NCBI GenBank assembly: GCA_003151665.1
Contig: PLYD01000093.1
Span: forward strand, 23,500-33,137
Length of the DNA stretch: 9,638 bases
From: Candidatus Dormiibacterota bacterium
Lineage (GTDB): Bacteria > Chloroflexota > Dormibacteria > Dormibacterales > Dormibacteraceae
Reading direction: 5' to 3'
The notes under the pieces were generated by a model. It made no database searches, was not told the DNA's origin, and was given only the letters and a program-made list of their open reading frames with translations. Shown here piece after piece: positions 1 to 5,638 of this stretch (position 1 is its first letter; each line of letters starts with the position of its first letter). The translations under genes were made by a program, and so were the position numbers.

Positions 1-48
1 GGTCAGCTCGTCGGCAGCCTCTGGCGATGCGCGGCGAAACGTGATCAC
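1..48 (-). CDS. Possible 5' end of a gene running off the left edge (GNAT-like N-terminus)
   Basis: On the minus strand a GTG at 48-46 opens a frame with no stop to the window edge, reading VITFRRASPEAADELT. The pattern of a short hydrophobic strand, two Arg, then Pro-Glu-Asp/Ala-Ala resembles the first strand and helix of many GNAT N-acetyltransferases. A GGAGAA purine run lies about 10 nt upstream, a usable Shine-Dalgarno. An in-frame TTG at 57-55 is an alternative start. It follows mop on the same strand by about 40 nt, so it could be the last gene of the mod operon or an unrelated gene. Only 16 codons are visible, so both existence and family are tentative. Confidence 0.3.
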   Translation of the reverse strand, partial: MITFRRASPEAADELT

Positions 49-88
49 GATGGTCAATTCTCCGCGCTCGCCAAACGGCCGAATACGG

Positions 89-292
89 TTATTTGCCGAT
101 CAGGACCTCGGTGGCCTTGATGATCACGGTGACCCGATCGCCGGGCTCGAGCTTCAGCTTCTTCAGCGATCCGGCGGTTATCGCGGCCACGATGTTGCCG
201 GCCTTCACCTTGACCTCGACCTCGGCCATCACATTTCCTGACTTGGTCTTGACGACTTGACCTTTGAGCTGGTTGCGGGCGCTCAGTTGCAT
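89..292 (-). CDS. mop: Mop, stand-alone molbindin (molybdate/tungstate-binding TOBE protein)
   Basis: A 67-residue cytoplasmic protein made of a single TOBE/Mop domain. Residues 4-7 are SARN, followed by LKGQV, the signature of molbindins. The C-terminal strand KATEVLIGK is the usual end of the fold, and the length matches the single-domain family (about 65-70 residues). Known members assemble into hexamers that hold several molybdate or tungstate oxyanions at subunit interfaces, acting as an intracellular buffer. The ATG start is decided by the strong AGGAGGAG Shine-Dalgarno at 299-306, 6 nt upstream. It is the last clear gene of the mod operon, 48 nt after modC. The strong ribosome site suggests a high yield, as expected for a storage protein (inference). 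Substrate preference between Mo and W cannot be read from the sequence. Confidence 0.93.
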   Translation of the reverse strand: MQLSARNQLKGQVVKTKSGNVMAEVEVKVKAGNIVAAITAGSLKKLKLEPGDRVTVIIKATEVLIGK

Positions 293-298
293 TTGTGG

Positions 299-306
299 CT
301 CCTCCT
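299..306 (-). promoter_or_regulatory. Strong Shine-Dalgarno of mop
   Basis: Reads AGGAGGAG on the minus strand, 6 nt before the mop ATG. It is the best ribosome-binding site in the window. The upstream genes modC and modB lack a comparable site, so Mop may be translated more strongly than the transporter from the same message. Confidence 0.85.
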
Positions 307-340
307 GGTAACGGATGGACGGCAGCGCTCGATTTCGGCG

Positions 341-1393
341 TCAGGCCGGGTAAACCCCGACGTCGGTGGATTTGAAGGACACCCAGACCTCCCCTCCCTC
401 TGACACCTTCATATCGCTGATTGCGGCTGGTGTCACCTCCGCGACCAACGGAACGTCGCCCTCGACCCGCACACGCACCCGACCCCCCAACATCTCGACC
501 CCGCTGACACGACCCGGCCACGCATTGCGGGGGCTGCCTTCGGGACGCCGCAGGTGAAGCGCCACGGCGCGCGGGTGGATCACCGCGAACACGTCCCCCG
601 ACTCAGCAGCGGCAGCCGCGATCACCGAATCATGAGATATGCGTACAGAGCCGTGGTCGGCCTGTCCCCTGAGCAGATTGACACCCACCAGGTCGGCCAC
701 ATACTGCGAGCGCGGCCGCTCTGTCACCTCGGTCGGGGTGCCGGTTTGGACGAGCCTCCCGTTCTCCATGACGACCAGCCGGTCGGCAAGCATCGCTGCC
801 TCCAGCGGGTCGTGGGTGACGACGAGACGGAGACCCGGGAAGGCGGACAGGTGGCGCTTCAGGTCGCGGCGAACCTCGGCCCGCGTCGTCACATCGAGCG
901 CGGCCAACGGCTCGTCGAGAAGTAGGAGTCGTGGATCAGGAGCCAGCGCGCGTGCCAGGGCCACTCGTTGCCGCTGGCCGCCTGACAGCGCATCGGGCTT
1001 GTCTTGGATATAGGCGCTGAGTCCCACACGATCCAGCCATTGCGCCGCCTTCTCGGACGCCTCTTGCGACCGCATGCCTCGCGACCGCATCCCAAAGGCG
1101 ACGTTCGCCAGGACGCTCAGGTGCGGAAACAGAAGGTAATCCTGGAAAACGACGCCGATCGAGCGCCGCTCGGTGGGGACGTATTTTCCGGAGGCGGCGT
1201 CCTCGAGCACCCGCCCGTCCAAATTCACATATCCTGAGGTCAGCGGAACCAGGCCCGCCACAGCACGAAGGAGAGTGGTCTTCCCCGCACCGTTTGGCCC
1301 GAGCAGCGCAACCACCTCGGCCTCGCCGATGCTGAGCTCGATGTCCAGGTCAAGGGCGCCGAGCGTCAGTCGCACATTGGCTTCAAGGCTCAC
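341..1393 (-). CDS. modC: ModC, molybdate ABC transporter ATP-binding protein
   Basis: A 350-residue cytoplasmic ATPase that powers molybdate import with ModB. The ABC domain has Walker A GPNGAGKTT (residues 32-40, Lys38), Q-loop Gln84, signature LSGGQ (136-140), Walker B LLLLDE (156-161, Glu161) and switch His194. After about residue 235 comes a C-terminal regulatory part that includes a TOBE domain (about 290-350, with SGVEMLGGRVRVRVEG). This is the classical ModC layout, in which the TOBE domain senses oxyanion and can trans-inhibit transport. The start chosen is GTG at 1393, which overlaps the modB TGA by 4 nt (GTGA). That overlap indicates translational coupling. The frame is open a further 67 codons upstream, but those residues lie within modB and have no ABC similarity. 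Confidence 0.96.
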   Translation of the reverse strand: MSLEANVRLTLGALDLDIELSIGEAEVVALLGPNGAGKTTLLRAVAGLVPLTSGYVNLDGRVLEDAASGKYVPTERRSIGVVFQDYLLFPHLSVLANVAFGMRSRGMRSQEASEKAAQWLDRVGLSAYIQDKPDALSGGQRQRVALARALAPDPRLLLLDEPLAALDVTTRAEVRRDLKRHLSAFPGLRLVVTHDPLEAAMLADRLVVMENGRLVQTGTPTEVTERPRSQYVADLVGVNLLRGQADHGSVRISHDSVIAAAAAESGDVFAVIHPRAVALHLRRPEGSPRNAWPGRVSGVEMLGGRVRVRVEGDVPLVAEVTPAAISDMKVSEGGEVWVSFKSTDVGVYPA

Positions 1394-2175
1394 GGGGAGC
1401 CGAGCCAGCGGTGCCTCAGCGCCACCAGCACTCCGAGAGAGATCACTAGCAGCACGAGGCTCAGGATGTACGAGGCGTCCTGATTTGTCGCCAGCAGCAG
1501 GTATACGGCAAGTGGCATCGTCTGGGTCACTCCTGGAAAGTTGCCGGCGAAGGTGATCGTCGCGCCGAACTCGCCAAGCGCGCGGGCCCAGCACAGCACG
1601 GCGCCCGCAAACAGCGATGGGCCGATTAACGGCAGGGTGACTCGCGTGAACACCGTCCAGCGTTTCGCGCCCAGGGTGCGGGCCGCCTCTTCATAGCGCC
1701 GGTCCATTGAGCGTAGGCCTGCCTCGACGGTGATGATGAGGAAAGGCATCGCCACAAAGGTCTCCGCCATCACAACGCTCGCGGTCGTGAACGGGATGGT
1801 GATGCCGAATGTGGAATCGAGCCAGGAGCCCACCAGCCCCCGCCTGCCGAAGGCAAGGAATAGGGCGATCCCACCCACGACAGGGGGCAGGACCATGGGG
1901 AGCGTAGTCAGCGCGCGAAGCAGATTGCGACCGCGAAACTCCACCCTGGCGAAGACCCACGCCAGCGGCACCCCAAAAACAAGTGCGATCGCCGTCGCCG
2001 ACAGCGAAGCGACGAGGGACAGCTTGAGGGCCTCAACCGTCTCGGGCGCTGTGAGGGCTTTGATCGCATCGCCCCAGGGAGACCGGACGATCAGGCCGAC
2101 CAGAGGCAGGATGAAAAAGGCCGCCCCGATCGCCGCCAGGATCCCGACAGCGATCGGGACGCGTTCGCGTCTCAC
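1390..2175 (-). CDS. modB: ModB, molybdate ABC transporter permease
   Basis: A 261-residue integral membrane protein forming the channel of the molybdate importer. It has about six hydrophobic segments (about 6-31, 50-77, 86-109, 130-150, 183-205, 222-255 counted from the GTG). The cytoplasmic EAA loop, EEAARTLGAKRW onward (about 162-182, with the conserved Gly170), docks on ModC. The tail of that region reads RALGEFGATITFAGN, typical of the ModB/CysTW family, and the length fits ModB. The start is uncertain: GTG at 2175 lies 7 nt after the modA stop, whereas an in-frame ATG at 2229 would overlap modA by 47 nt and add an untypical Cys/Arg-rich leader. Neither has a good Shine-Dalgarno, so re-initiation from modA is likely. 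The context with modA, modC and mop fixes the substrate class. Confidence 0.94.
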   Translation of the reverse strand: MRRERVPIAVGILAAIGAAFFILPLVGLIVRSPWGDAIKALTAPETVEALKLSLVASLSATAIALVFGVPLAWVFARVEFRGRNLLRALTTLPMVLPPVVGGIALFLAFGRRGLVGSWLDSTFGITIPFTTASVVMAETFVAMPFLIITVEAGLRSMDRRYEEAARTLGAKRWTVFTRVTLPLIGPSLFAGAVLCWARALGEFGATITFAGNFPGVTQTMPLAVYLLLATNQDASYILSLVLLVISLGVLVALRHRWLGSP

Positions 2176-2182
2176 GGGAGGC

Positions 2183-2947
2183 TCAGGAGGCCGGCAGGAA
2201 GCCGAACGATTGCAGCATCGCCTGGCCATCCGCGGACAAAACGTAGGCGATGAAGGTGTCGACGACGTCCAGGTTTGGGGTCCCCTTGACGGCGACGATG
2301 GGGTAGGTAGCGATCACGTTGACTGAGTCCGGGATCGGCACGCCGGTCACCTTGCTGCCCGCGGCCTTGACGTCGGTGACGTAGACAATGCCGGCATCCG
2401 CCTCGCCCAGCTCGATCTTGCTGACCACCGACTTCACATCGGTCTCCAGGCTCTTCGGAGTCACCTTCACACCTGCCGAGGTCAAGCTCTGGAGGGCGTA
2501 CTTGCCGGCCGGCACCGTAGCCGCCTCGGTGATGTAAATGACGCCCGCTTTGGCGAGGTCGGCGAGGCCGGTGATGTGCTTCGGATTGCCGGCGGCGACC
2601 ACGATCTCGAGCTTGTTGTGCGCGAACACCTGAGAGCTTGCCGCGGTAAAGCCATCCGCCTTGAGCTTGTCCATGTTCGTCGTGTCGGCTGAGGCGAAGA
2701 CGTCAGCCGCCGCACCCTGCTCGATCTGCGTCACCAGCGTGGGCGTGCCCGCGAAGTTGAACTGCACTGTGATCCCCGGGTAAGCCGTTTGGAAGGCGGA
2801 GCCCAGAGCATTGAAAGAGTCCGTCAGCGAAGCTGCCGCAAATACCGACGCGTAATCGCTGAGATTTGAGCCTTGAAAGGTCCCGCCGCTCCCACAGGCA
2901 GCGAGAAACGCCGGCGACACCAACAAAGACAAGACACGAAGACGCAT
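2183..2947 (-). CDS. modA: ModA, molybdate-binding lipoprotein
   Basis: A 254-residue extracytoplasmic solute-binding protein that captures molybdate (possibly tungstate) and hands it to ModB. Residues 1-18 are a signal peptide ending in the lipobox LAAC with Cys18, so the mature protein is lipid-anchored. Family motifs are FAAASL (36-41, Ser40 as oxyanion ligand), ADVFASAD (81-88), VPAGKY (145-150) and ETDVKSVVSKIELGEADAGIVYVTDV split around Val171 and Tyr189, all matching ModA pocket positions. The second pocket loop reads FAGTPTL (65-71), with Thr68-Pro69 where Escherichia coli ModA has Ser-Ser; Ser39 there is a molybdate ligand. The length is normal for the family. The ATG start is preceded by GAAGGGG, a short-spaced ribosome site, 12 nt after the regulator's stop. 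Confidence 0.95.
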   Translation of the reverse strand: MRLRVLSLLVSPAFLAACGSGGTFQGSNLSDYASVFAAASLTDSFNALGSAFQTAYPGITVQFNFAGTPTLVTQIEQGAAADVFASADTTNMDKLKADGFTAASSQVFAHNKLEIVVAAGNPKHITGLADLAKAGVIYITEAATVPAGKYALQSLTSAGVKVTPKSLETDVKSVVSKIELGEADAGIVYVTDVKAAGSKVTGVPIPDSVNVIATYPIVAVKGTPNLDVVDTFIAYVLSADGQAMLQSFGFLPAS

Positions 2948-2959
2948 CCGACCCCTTCC

Positions 2960-3358
2960 CTAACTACGTGGTAGCTCGATCACGACGTTGGTTGCCTTCA
3001 CCGAGGCGACGGCCACCACGCCCGGCTTCAGTCCGAGCTCGTCGACCGACTCGCGGGTGATGAGCGACACGATGCGATACGGGCCCGCCTGGATCTCAAC
3101 CTGTGCGGCAACCGCGTCTTTGATCACGCGCGTGACGATGCCGGAGAACTTGTTCCGCGCCGACTCGGTGACGACAGGAGGCAAATCAGCACGCGGCTGG
3201 GCGGCCATGTAGGCCGCAAGCGCGGCTCCGTCGATCTGGCGCTGGCCGCCGGCCGAACGGACGGTTTTGATCTGGCCGCCATCCACCAACCGCCTCACGG
3301 TGTCCGGGCTCACCCGCAACAGTTCGGCGGCTTGTCCGATCCGCAGACGATTCGCCAC
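2960..3358 (-). CDS. HTH-TOBE one-component molybdate/tungstate-responsive regulator
   Basis: A 132-residue protein with two parts. Residues about 4-52 form an excisionase/MerR-type helix-turn-helix (IGQAAELLRVSPDTVRRLVD, then a GGQRQI wing). Residues about 65-132 form one TOBE/molbindin domain (ESARNKFSGIV ... VKATNVVIEL) like Mop. DNA-binding plus oxyanion-binding domains on the first gene of a mod operon imply feedback control of uptake; this is inference, although fused HTH-TOBE regulators such as TunR of sulfate reducers are known. It is not classical ModE, which has a larger winged HTH and two TOBE repeats. GTG at 3358 is preferred because a TATGGT box lies 6 nt upstream, a leaderless arrangement. 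A TTG at 3382 would add eight residues. The adjacent symmetric repeats are the obvious candidate operators. Confidence 0.88.
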   Translation of the reverse strand: MANRLRIGQAAELLRVSPDTVRRLVDGGQIKTVRSAGGQRQIDGAALAAYMAAQPRADLPPVVTESARNKFSGIVTRVIKDAVAAQVEIQAGPYRIVSLITRESVDELGLKPGVVAVASVKATNVVIELPRS

Positions 3359-3368
3359 GCTCCAACCA

Positions 3369-3441
3369 TAGCAAATACACAATTTTTCAGTGATTAAGAG
3401 TGCTAAAGCAGGATATAAGCGCGCTTTCCTACTATTTGCTA
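3369..3441. repeat. Symmetric operator-like repeat set (TAGCAAATA / TGCTAAAGCA / TATTTGCTA)
   Basis: TAGCAAATA at 3369-3377 and its exact reverse complement TATTTGCTA at 3433-3441 flank a near-palindrome TGCTAAAGCA at 3401-3410. The outer copies are centred at 3373 and 3437, and the middle element at 3405.5, so the spacing is about 32 bp on each side, close to three helical turns. The left copy touches the TATGGT box of the regulator. The layout suits cooperative or looping binding by a dimeric regulator, most simply the HTH-TOBE protein. This is inferred; no footprint or known consensus supports it. Confidence 0.5.
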
Positions 3442-3452
3442 GATACGCTAGC
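3417..3452. repeat. Two further palindromes in the control region
   Basis: AAGCGCGCTT at 3417-3426 is a perfect 10-bp palindrome. GCTAG-ATACG-CTAGC at 3438-3452 is a perfect 5-bp inverted repeat with a 5-nt spacer, and it overlaps the right TATTTGCTA copy. Either could be part of an operator for the rightward gene. Confidence 0.4.
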
Positions 3453-3506
3453 CTGGTTCGCCGACAACGCTACCCTCTTGGCGCGAGCGCTCTGAGGGGA
3501 ATCCGC

Positions 3507-4619
3507 GTGCTGGACTTCACCCGTGTGGTCTCGGGCCCGTACTGCACCCAGCTGCTGTCCGACCTCGGGGCCGAGGTCGTCAAGATCGAGCGGCCGGGTT
3601 CCGGCGACGACTCGCGAGCGTTCGGACCACCTTTCATCAAGGGCGAGAGCGTCTACTTCCTCTCGCTCAACCGTGGCAAGAAGAGAGTGGTGATCGACCT
3701 GGCCACAGAGTCTGGCCGCAAGGCGGCACGCCGCCTTGCCGGGGGGTGTGACGTGGTGATCGAGAACTTCAGGACCGGCTACATGGCCGGCGTGGGGCTG
3801 GACTACGAAACCCTCGCCTCCGACAACCAGCGTCTCGTCTATTGCTCGATGACCGCTTTTGGTGAGGCGGGCCCTTACAAGGACCGCGCTGGATACGACG
3901 TCATGGTTTCAGCCCTCGGCGGGATGATGGGCCTCACCGGCATGCCTGACGGTCCTCCGGTCAAGACCGGAGTGGCGCTCCTGGACGTGGCCACTGGCCT
4001 TCACGCTGCAACCGCGATTCGCGCCGCGCTATACGAGCGCGAACGTTCGGGGAAGGGCCAGCGTGTCGAGCTGTCGCTGCTCGGCGTGCAGCTGGCGACT
4101 CTCATCAACGCATCCTCGGTCTACCTCGTCGCCGGAGAGGTGATGGGCCGCCAGGGCAACGCGCACGTCGCGATAGTTCCGTACCGGGCGTTTCGCGCCG
4201 CAGACGGCTCCGTCGTGGTCGGCGCCGCGAACGACTCGATGTTCACGCGCCTTTGTGCGGCGTTGGAGGCGCCCGATCTGGCACACGACGGGCGGTTCAC
4301 CACCAACGCCGACCGCGTCGCACATCGCGACGAGCTCGAAGCCGCGATCGGCGAACGCCTAGCGAGGGCGACGGTGTCCGAGTGGGTTGACAGGATCAGC
4401 GCTGCCGGAGCCGCCGTCGCGCCGGTGAACACGATCAGCGAGGTCTTCGAAGACCCCCAGGTTGTTGCCTCAGGCCAGGTCCTTGCGTTCGAGCACACGA
4501 CTCTCGGCGAAATACGCCTTGTCGGCTCGCCGATTCATATGAGCAGGACGCCCGTCAGCCACAAGGGCGCGCCGCCGACCCTCGGGGAACACACCAAAGA
4601 GGTCTTGGGCAAGCTGTAG
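3507..4619 (+). CDS. Class III CoA-transferase (CaiB/BaiF/FRC family)
   Basis: Transfers coenzyme A between carboxylic acids; the substrates cannot be told from sequence. Family marks are RVVSGPYCTQLLSDLGAEVVKIE near the N-terminus, the NRGKKRVVIDL segment, DVVIENFRTGYM, and GYDVMVSALGGMMGLTG. The Asp of GYD (codon at 3897) aligns with the catalytic Asp that forms the acyl anhydride in formyl-CoA transferase. GVALLDVATGLHAATAI and the C-terminal PPTLGEHTKEVLG are also typical. The start is uncertain. GTG at 3507 has GAGGGGA 6-7 nt upstream but trims the first strand; a CTG at 3492 would restore LRGIRVLDFT; GTG at 3390 would add an atypical AT-rich leader across the control region. The 370 residues are slightly short for the family. 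It is divergent from the mod operon, with no evident metabolic partner in the window. Confidence 0.88.
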   Translation: MLDFTRVVSGPYCTQLLSDLGAEVVKIERPGSGDDSRAFGPPFIKGESVYFLSLNRGKKRVVIDLATESGRKAARRLAGGCDVVIENFRTGYMAGVGLDYETLASDNQRLVYCSMTAFGEAGPYKDRAGYDVMVSALGGMMGLTGMPDGPPVKTGVALLDVATGLHAATAIRAALYERERSGKGQRVELSLLGVQLATLINASSVYLVAGEVMGRQGNAHVAIVPYRAFRAADGSVVVGAANDSMFTRLCAALEAPDLAHDGRFTTNADRVAHRDELEAAIGERLARATVSEWVDRISAAGAAVAPVNTISEVFEDPQVVASGQVLAFEHTTLGEIRLVGSPIHMSRTPVSHKGAPPTLGEHTKEVLGKL

Positions 4620-4629
4620 CAGGCGGGGT

Positions 4630-5025
4630 TTAGGGTGCGAGTGAGTGGAGGTTCTCGACGATCGCCTCTTGCGATGAGCGGGCGACAATGACCACCGCCT
4701 CTTCTTCGCCGAGCTCGTTTGACTCGATGTGGGGCACGAAGGGAGGCACGTAAACGTAGTCGCCTGGTTCGGTCGCGATCCGTTCCTCGACGCCCGCTGC
4801 CATGTAGATGAAAACCGGGTTGCGCGAGACCACGTAGATGCCCGTCTCATTCTCCCCGTGGTGATGGGCGCCCGACACCGTCCCCGGCGCCATGTGCGAC
4901 TCACCCATCCAGATCTTGCTGGCTCCCACCGTTGACGCGGACACGCCCGCGCGCCGGACCATGCCAGAGGTTTGCAAGGTGTCGGGGGTGGCGTCTCCAG
5001 GAGTGACTTTTCGCAACTCGCTCAT
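4630..5025 (-). CDS. Small single-domain cupin protein
   Basis: A 131-residue cytoplasmic protein with one cupin beta-barrel. Motif 1 is GAHHHGENETGIYVVS (52-67), with probable metal ligands His54, His56 and Glu60. Motif 2 is PGDYVYVPPFVPHIESN (87-103), with His99 as the fourth ligand. It therefore probably binds a divalent metal. The function is open: small cupins may be dioxygenases, isomerases or sugar-binding sensors, and no specific subfamily was recognised. The ATG start has no clear Shine-Dalgarno. The gene lies 87 nt downstream of the ABM-type gene on the same strand, and its end is 10 nt from that of the convergent CoA-transferase, leaving no room for separate terminators. Confidence 0.85.
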   Translation of the reverse strand: MSELRKVTPGDATPDTLQTSGMVRRAGVSASTVGASKIWMGESHMAPGTVSGAHHHGENETGIYVVSRNPVFIYMAAGVEERIATEPGDYVYVPPFVPHIESNELGEEEAVVIVARSSQEAIVENLHSLAP

Positions 5026-5063
5026 GCGTCAATTCTGGAGGAGTCTGCACGCAATGGCCACCC

Positions 5064-5096
5064 GGCCTGCCGATCGCGAAATGCGATCGGCGAGCC
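5064..5096 (-). terminator. Stem-loop between the ABM-type gene and the cupin gene
   Basis: GCCGATCGC (5069-5077) and GCGATCGGC (5083-5091) form a perfect 9-bp stem with a 5-nt loop. It can be extended by a T-G wobble, one mismatch and a GGC/GCC base (5064-5066 with 5094-5096). On the minus strand it begins 17 nt past the ABM-gene stop and ends about 40 nt before the cupin start. There is no T-run after it, so it may be a factor-dependent terminator, an mRNA-end stabiliser or a leader hairpin of the cupin rather than a classical intrinsic terminator. Confidence 0.5.
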
Positions 5097-5112
5097 AGGG
5101 TGGATCAGTCGA

Positions 5113-5421
5113 TTAGTGGCGGTGTGCCTCGACCTTCGTTTCGTGGTGGATGACTTCTCCGTCGTGCCACTCAGGGTCGGCGGCGAGGAGCTCCCGCATC
5201 TGGTGGAAGCGCTTGTCCTGCTCAGGCGAGTCGGAGAACTTCTTGTAGGCGCTCTTGCTCTCGAAGATCGTGGTCACGAAATGCACGTTCGGGTCGGCGT
5301 CCGACTTGAAGACGTAGGTTGCTACGTGGCCCTCCTGGGCGTTCGCGCTGCCCTCCATCGCGTGCATCATCTTCTCCTCGGCGCCGGGCTTTAGCTTCAT
5401 CTTGGCTACGGTTCCATACAT
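5113..5421 (-). CDS. ABM-like dimeric alpha/beta-barrel protein
   Basis: A 102-residue protein that reads as one antibiotic-biosynthesis-monooxygenase (ABM) type fold: first strand YGTVAKMKLKPGAEEK, helix, then strand GHVATYVFKSDADPNVHFVTTIFES, a helix with SAYKKFSDSPEQDKRFHQMRELL, and the final strand GEVIHHETKVEAH. Such proteins form dimers with the active or ligand site inside the barrel. They include cofactor-free monooxygenases, heme-degrading enzymes and many members of unknown role, so no reaction is assigned. The ATG at 5421 is chosen over the ATG at 5442 because GAGAGGAG (5429-5436) lies 7 nt upstream of it. The likely downstream partner is the cupin. The C-terminus is His-rich (EAHRH). 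The upstream leader contains several hairpins. Confidence 0.82.
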   Translation of the reverse strand: MYGTVAKMKLKPGAEEKMMHAMEGSANAQEGHVATYVFKSDADPNVHFVTTIFESKSAYKKFSDSPEQDKRFHQMRELLAADPEWHDGEVIHHETKVEAHRH

Positions 5422-5638
5422 GGCAAATCTCCTCTCGCCCATGGGGCGACCCTTGCGGGGCTAAACGTTTGGCGGAACCAACGCAAAGGTTGCGGTGGCC
5501 CGAAGTCCGACTCTACGCGCGAACCACCGCCTGTGCCGCTGGTTCGCGGCTACAAGTCATAGCCGCCACACCCGGCGAATTGCCCATCCGGCTTCACCTC
5601 GCGTCTACTTAATGCAGATGGGATCCCTCGGCTGGTGG
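5422..5638. other. Gene-free stretch with serial stem-loops
   Basis: A 217-nt gap after the minus-strand MFS gene and before the ABM-type gene. It holds a 5-bp hairpin at 5436-5448 (CGCCC/GGGCG); an imperfect stem at 5478-5498 (CCA-A-CGCAA / TTGCG-G-TGG); a 9-bp stem CGCGAACCA/TGGTTCGCG at 5518-5526 and 5540-5548; and a 7-bp stem GCGGCTA/TAGCCGC at 5546-5552 and 5560-5566. The last two share 5546-5548, so they compete. CCCATC (5583-5588) and GATGGG (5617-5622) can also pair. No open frame of interest and no T-tract terminator were seen. The stretch may be a structured leader of the ABM-type gene. Confidence 0.5.

Larger units (their letters stand above)
3359..3506. promoter_or_regulatory. Divergent control region between mod operon and CoA-transferase gene
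   Basis: A visibly AT-rich stretch (especially 3365-3450) between the diverging regulator and CoA-transferase genes. It holds TATGGT (minus strand, 3370-3365), a possible -10 box 6 nt before the regulator GTG. It also holds TAGCCT (3449-3454), a weak -10 candidate for the rightward gene, and several GCTA-containing symmetric elements listed separately. A frame runs through it from GTG 3390 into the CoA-transferase, but its codons are AT-ending and unlike the gene, so it is read here as regulatory. No convincing -35 boxes were seen. Confidence 0.6.

Noticed and set aside
54..521. 155-codon minus-strand frame over mop and the modC end
   Set aside because: It is Arg/Gly-rich out-of-frame reading of mop and modC with no recognisable domain.
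1394..1594. N-terminal 67-codon extension of the modC frame
   Set aside because: It lies wholly inside modB, is Arg/Pro-rich without ABC similarity, and the GTG at 1393 overlapping the modB stop gives the normal ModC N-terminus.
3359..3506. Molybdenum-cofactor riboswitch upstream of the mod operon
   Set aside because: The likely leftward leader is too short (regulator probably leaderless) and the palindromes are short and DNA-operator-like; no multi-stem aptamer could be drawn.
5518..5566. Possible tRNA or T-arm (GGTTCGCGG inside paired stems)
   Set aside because: No acceptor stem, D-arm or anticodon arm can be arranged around it; the T-loop signature is incomplete.
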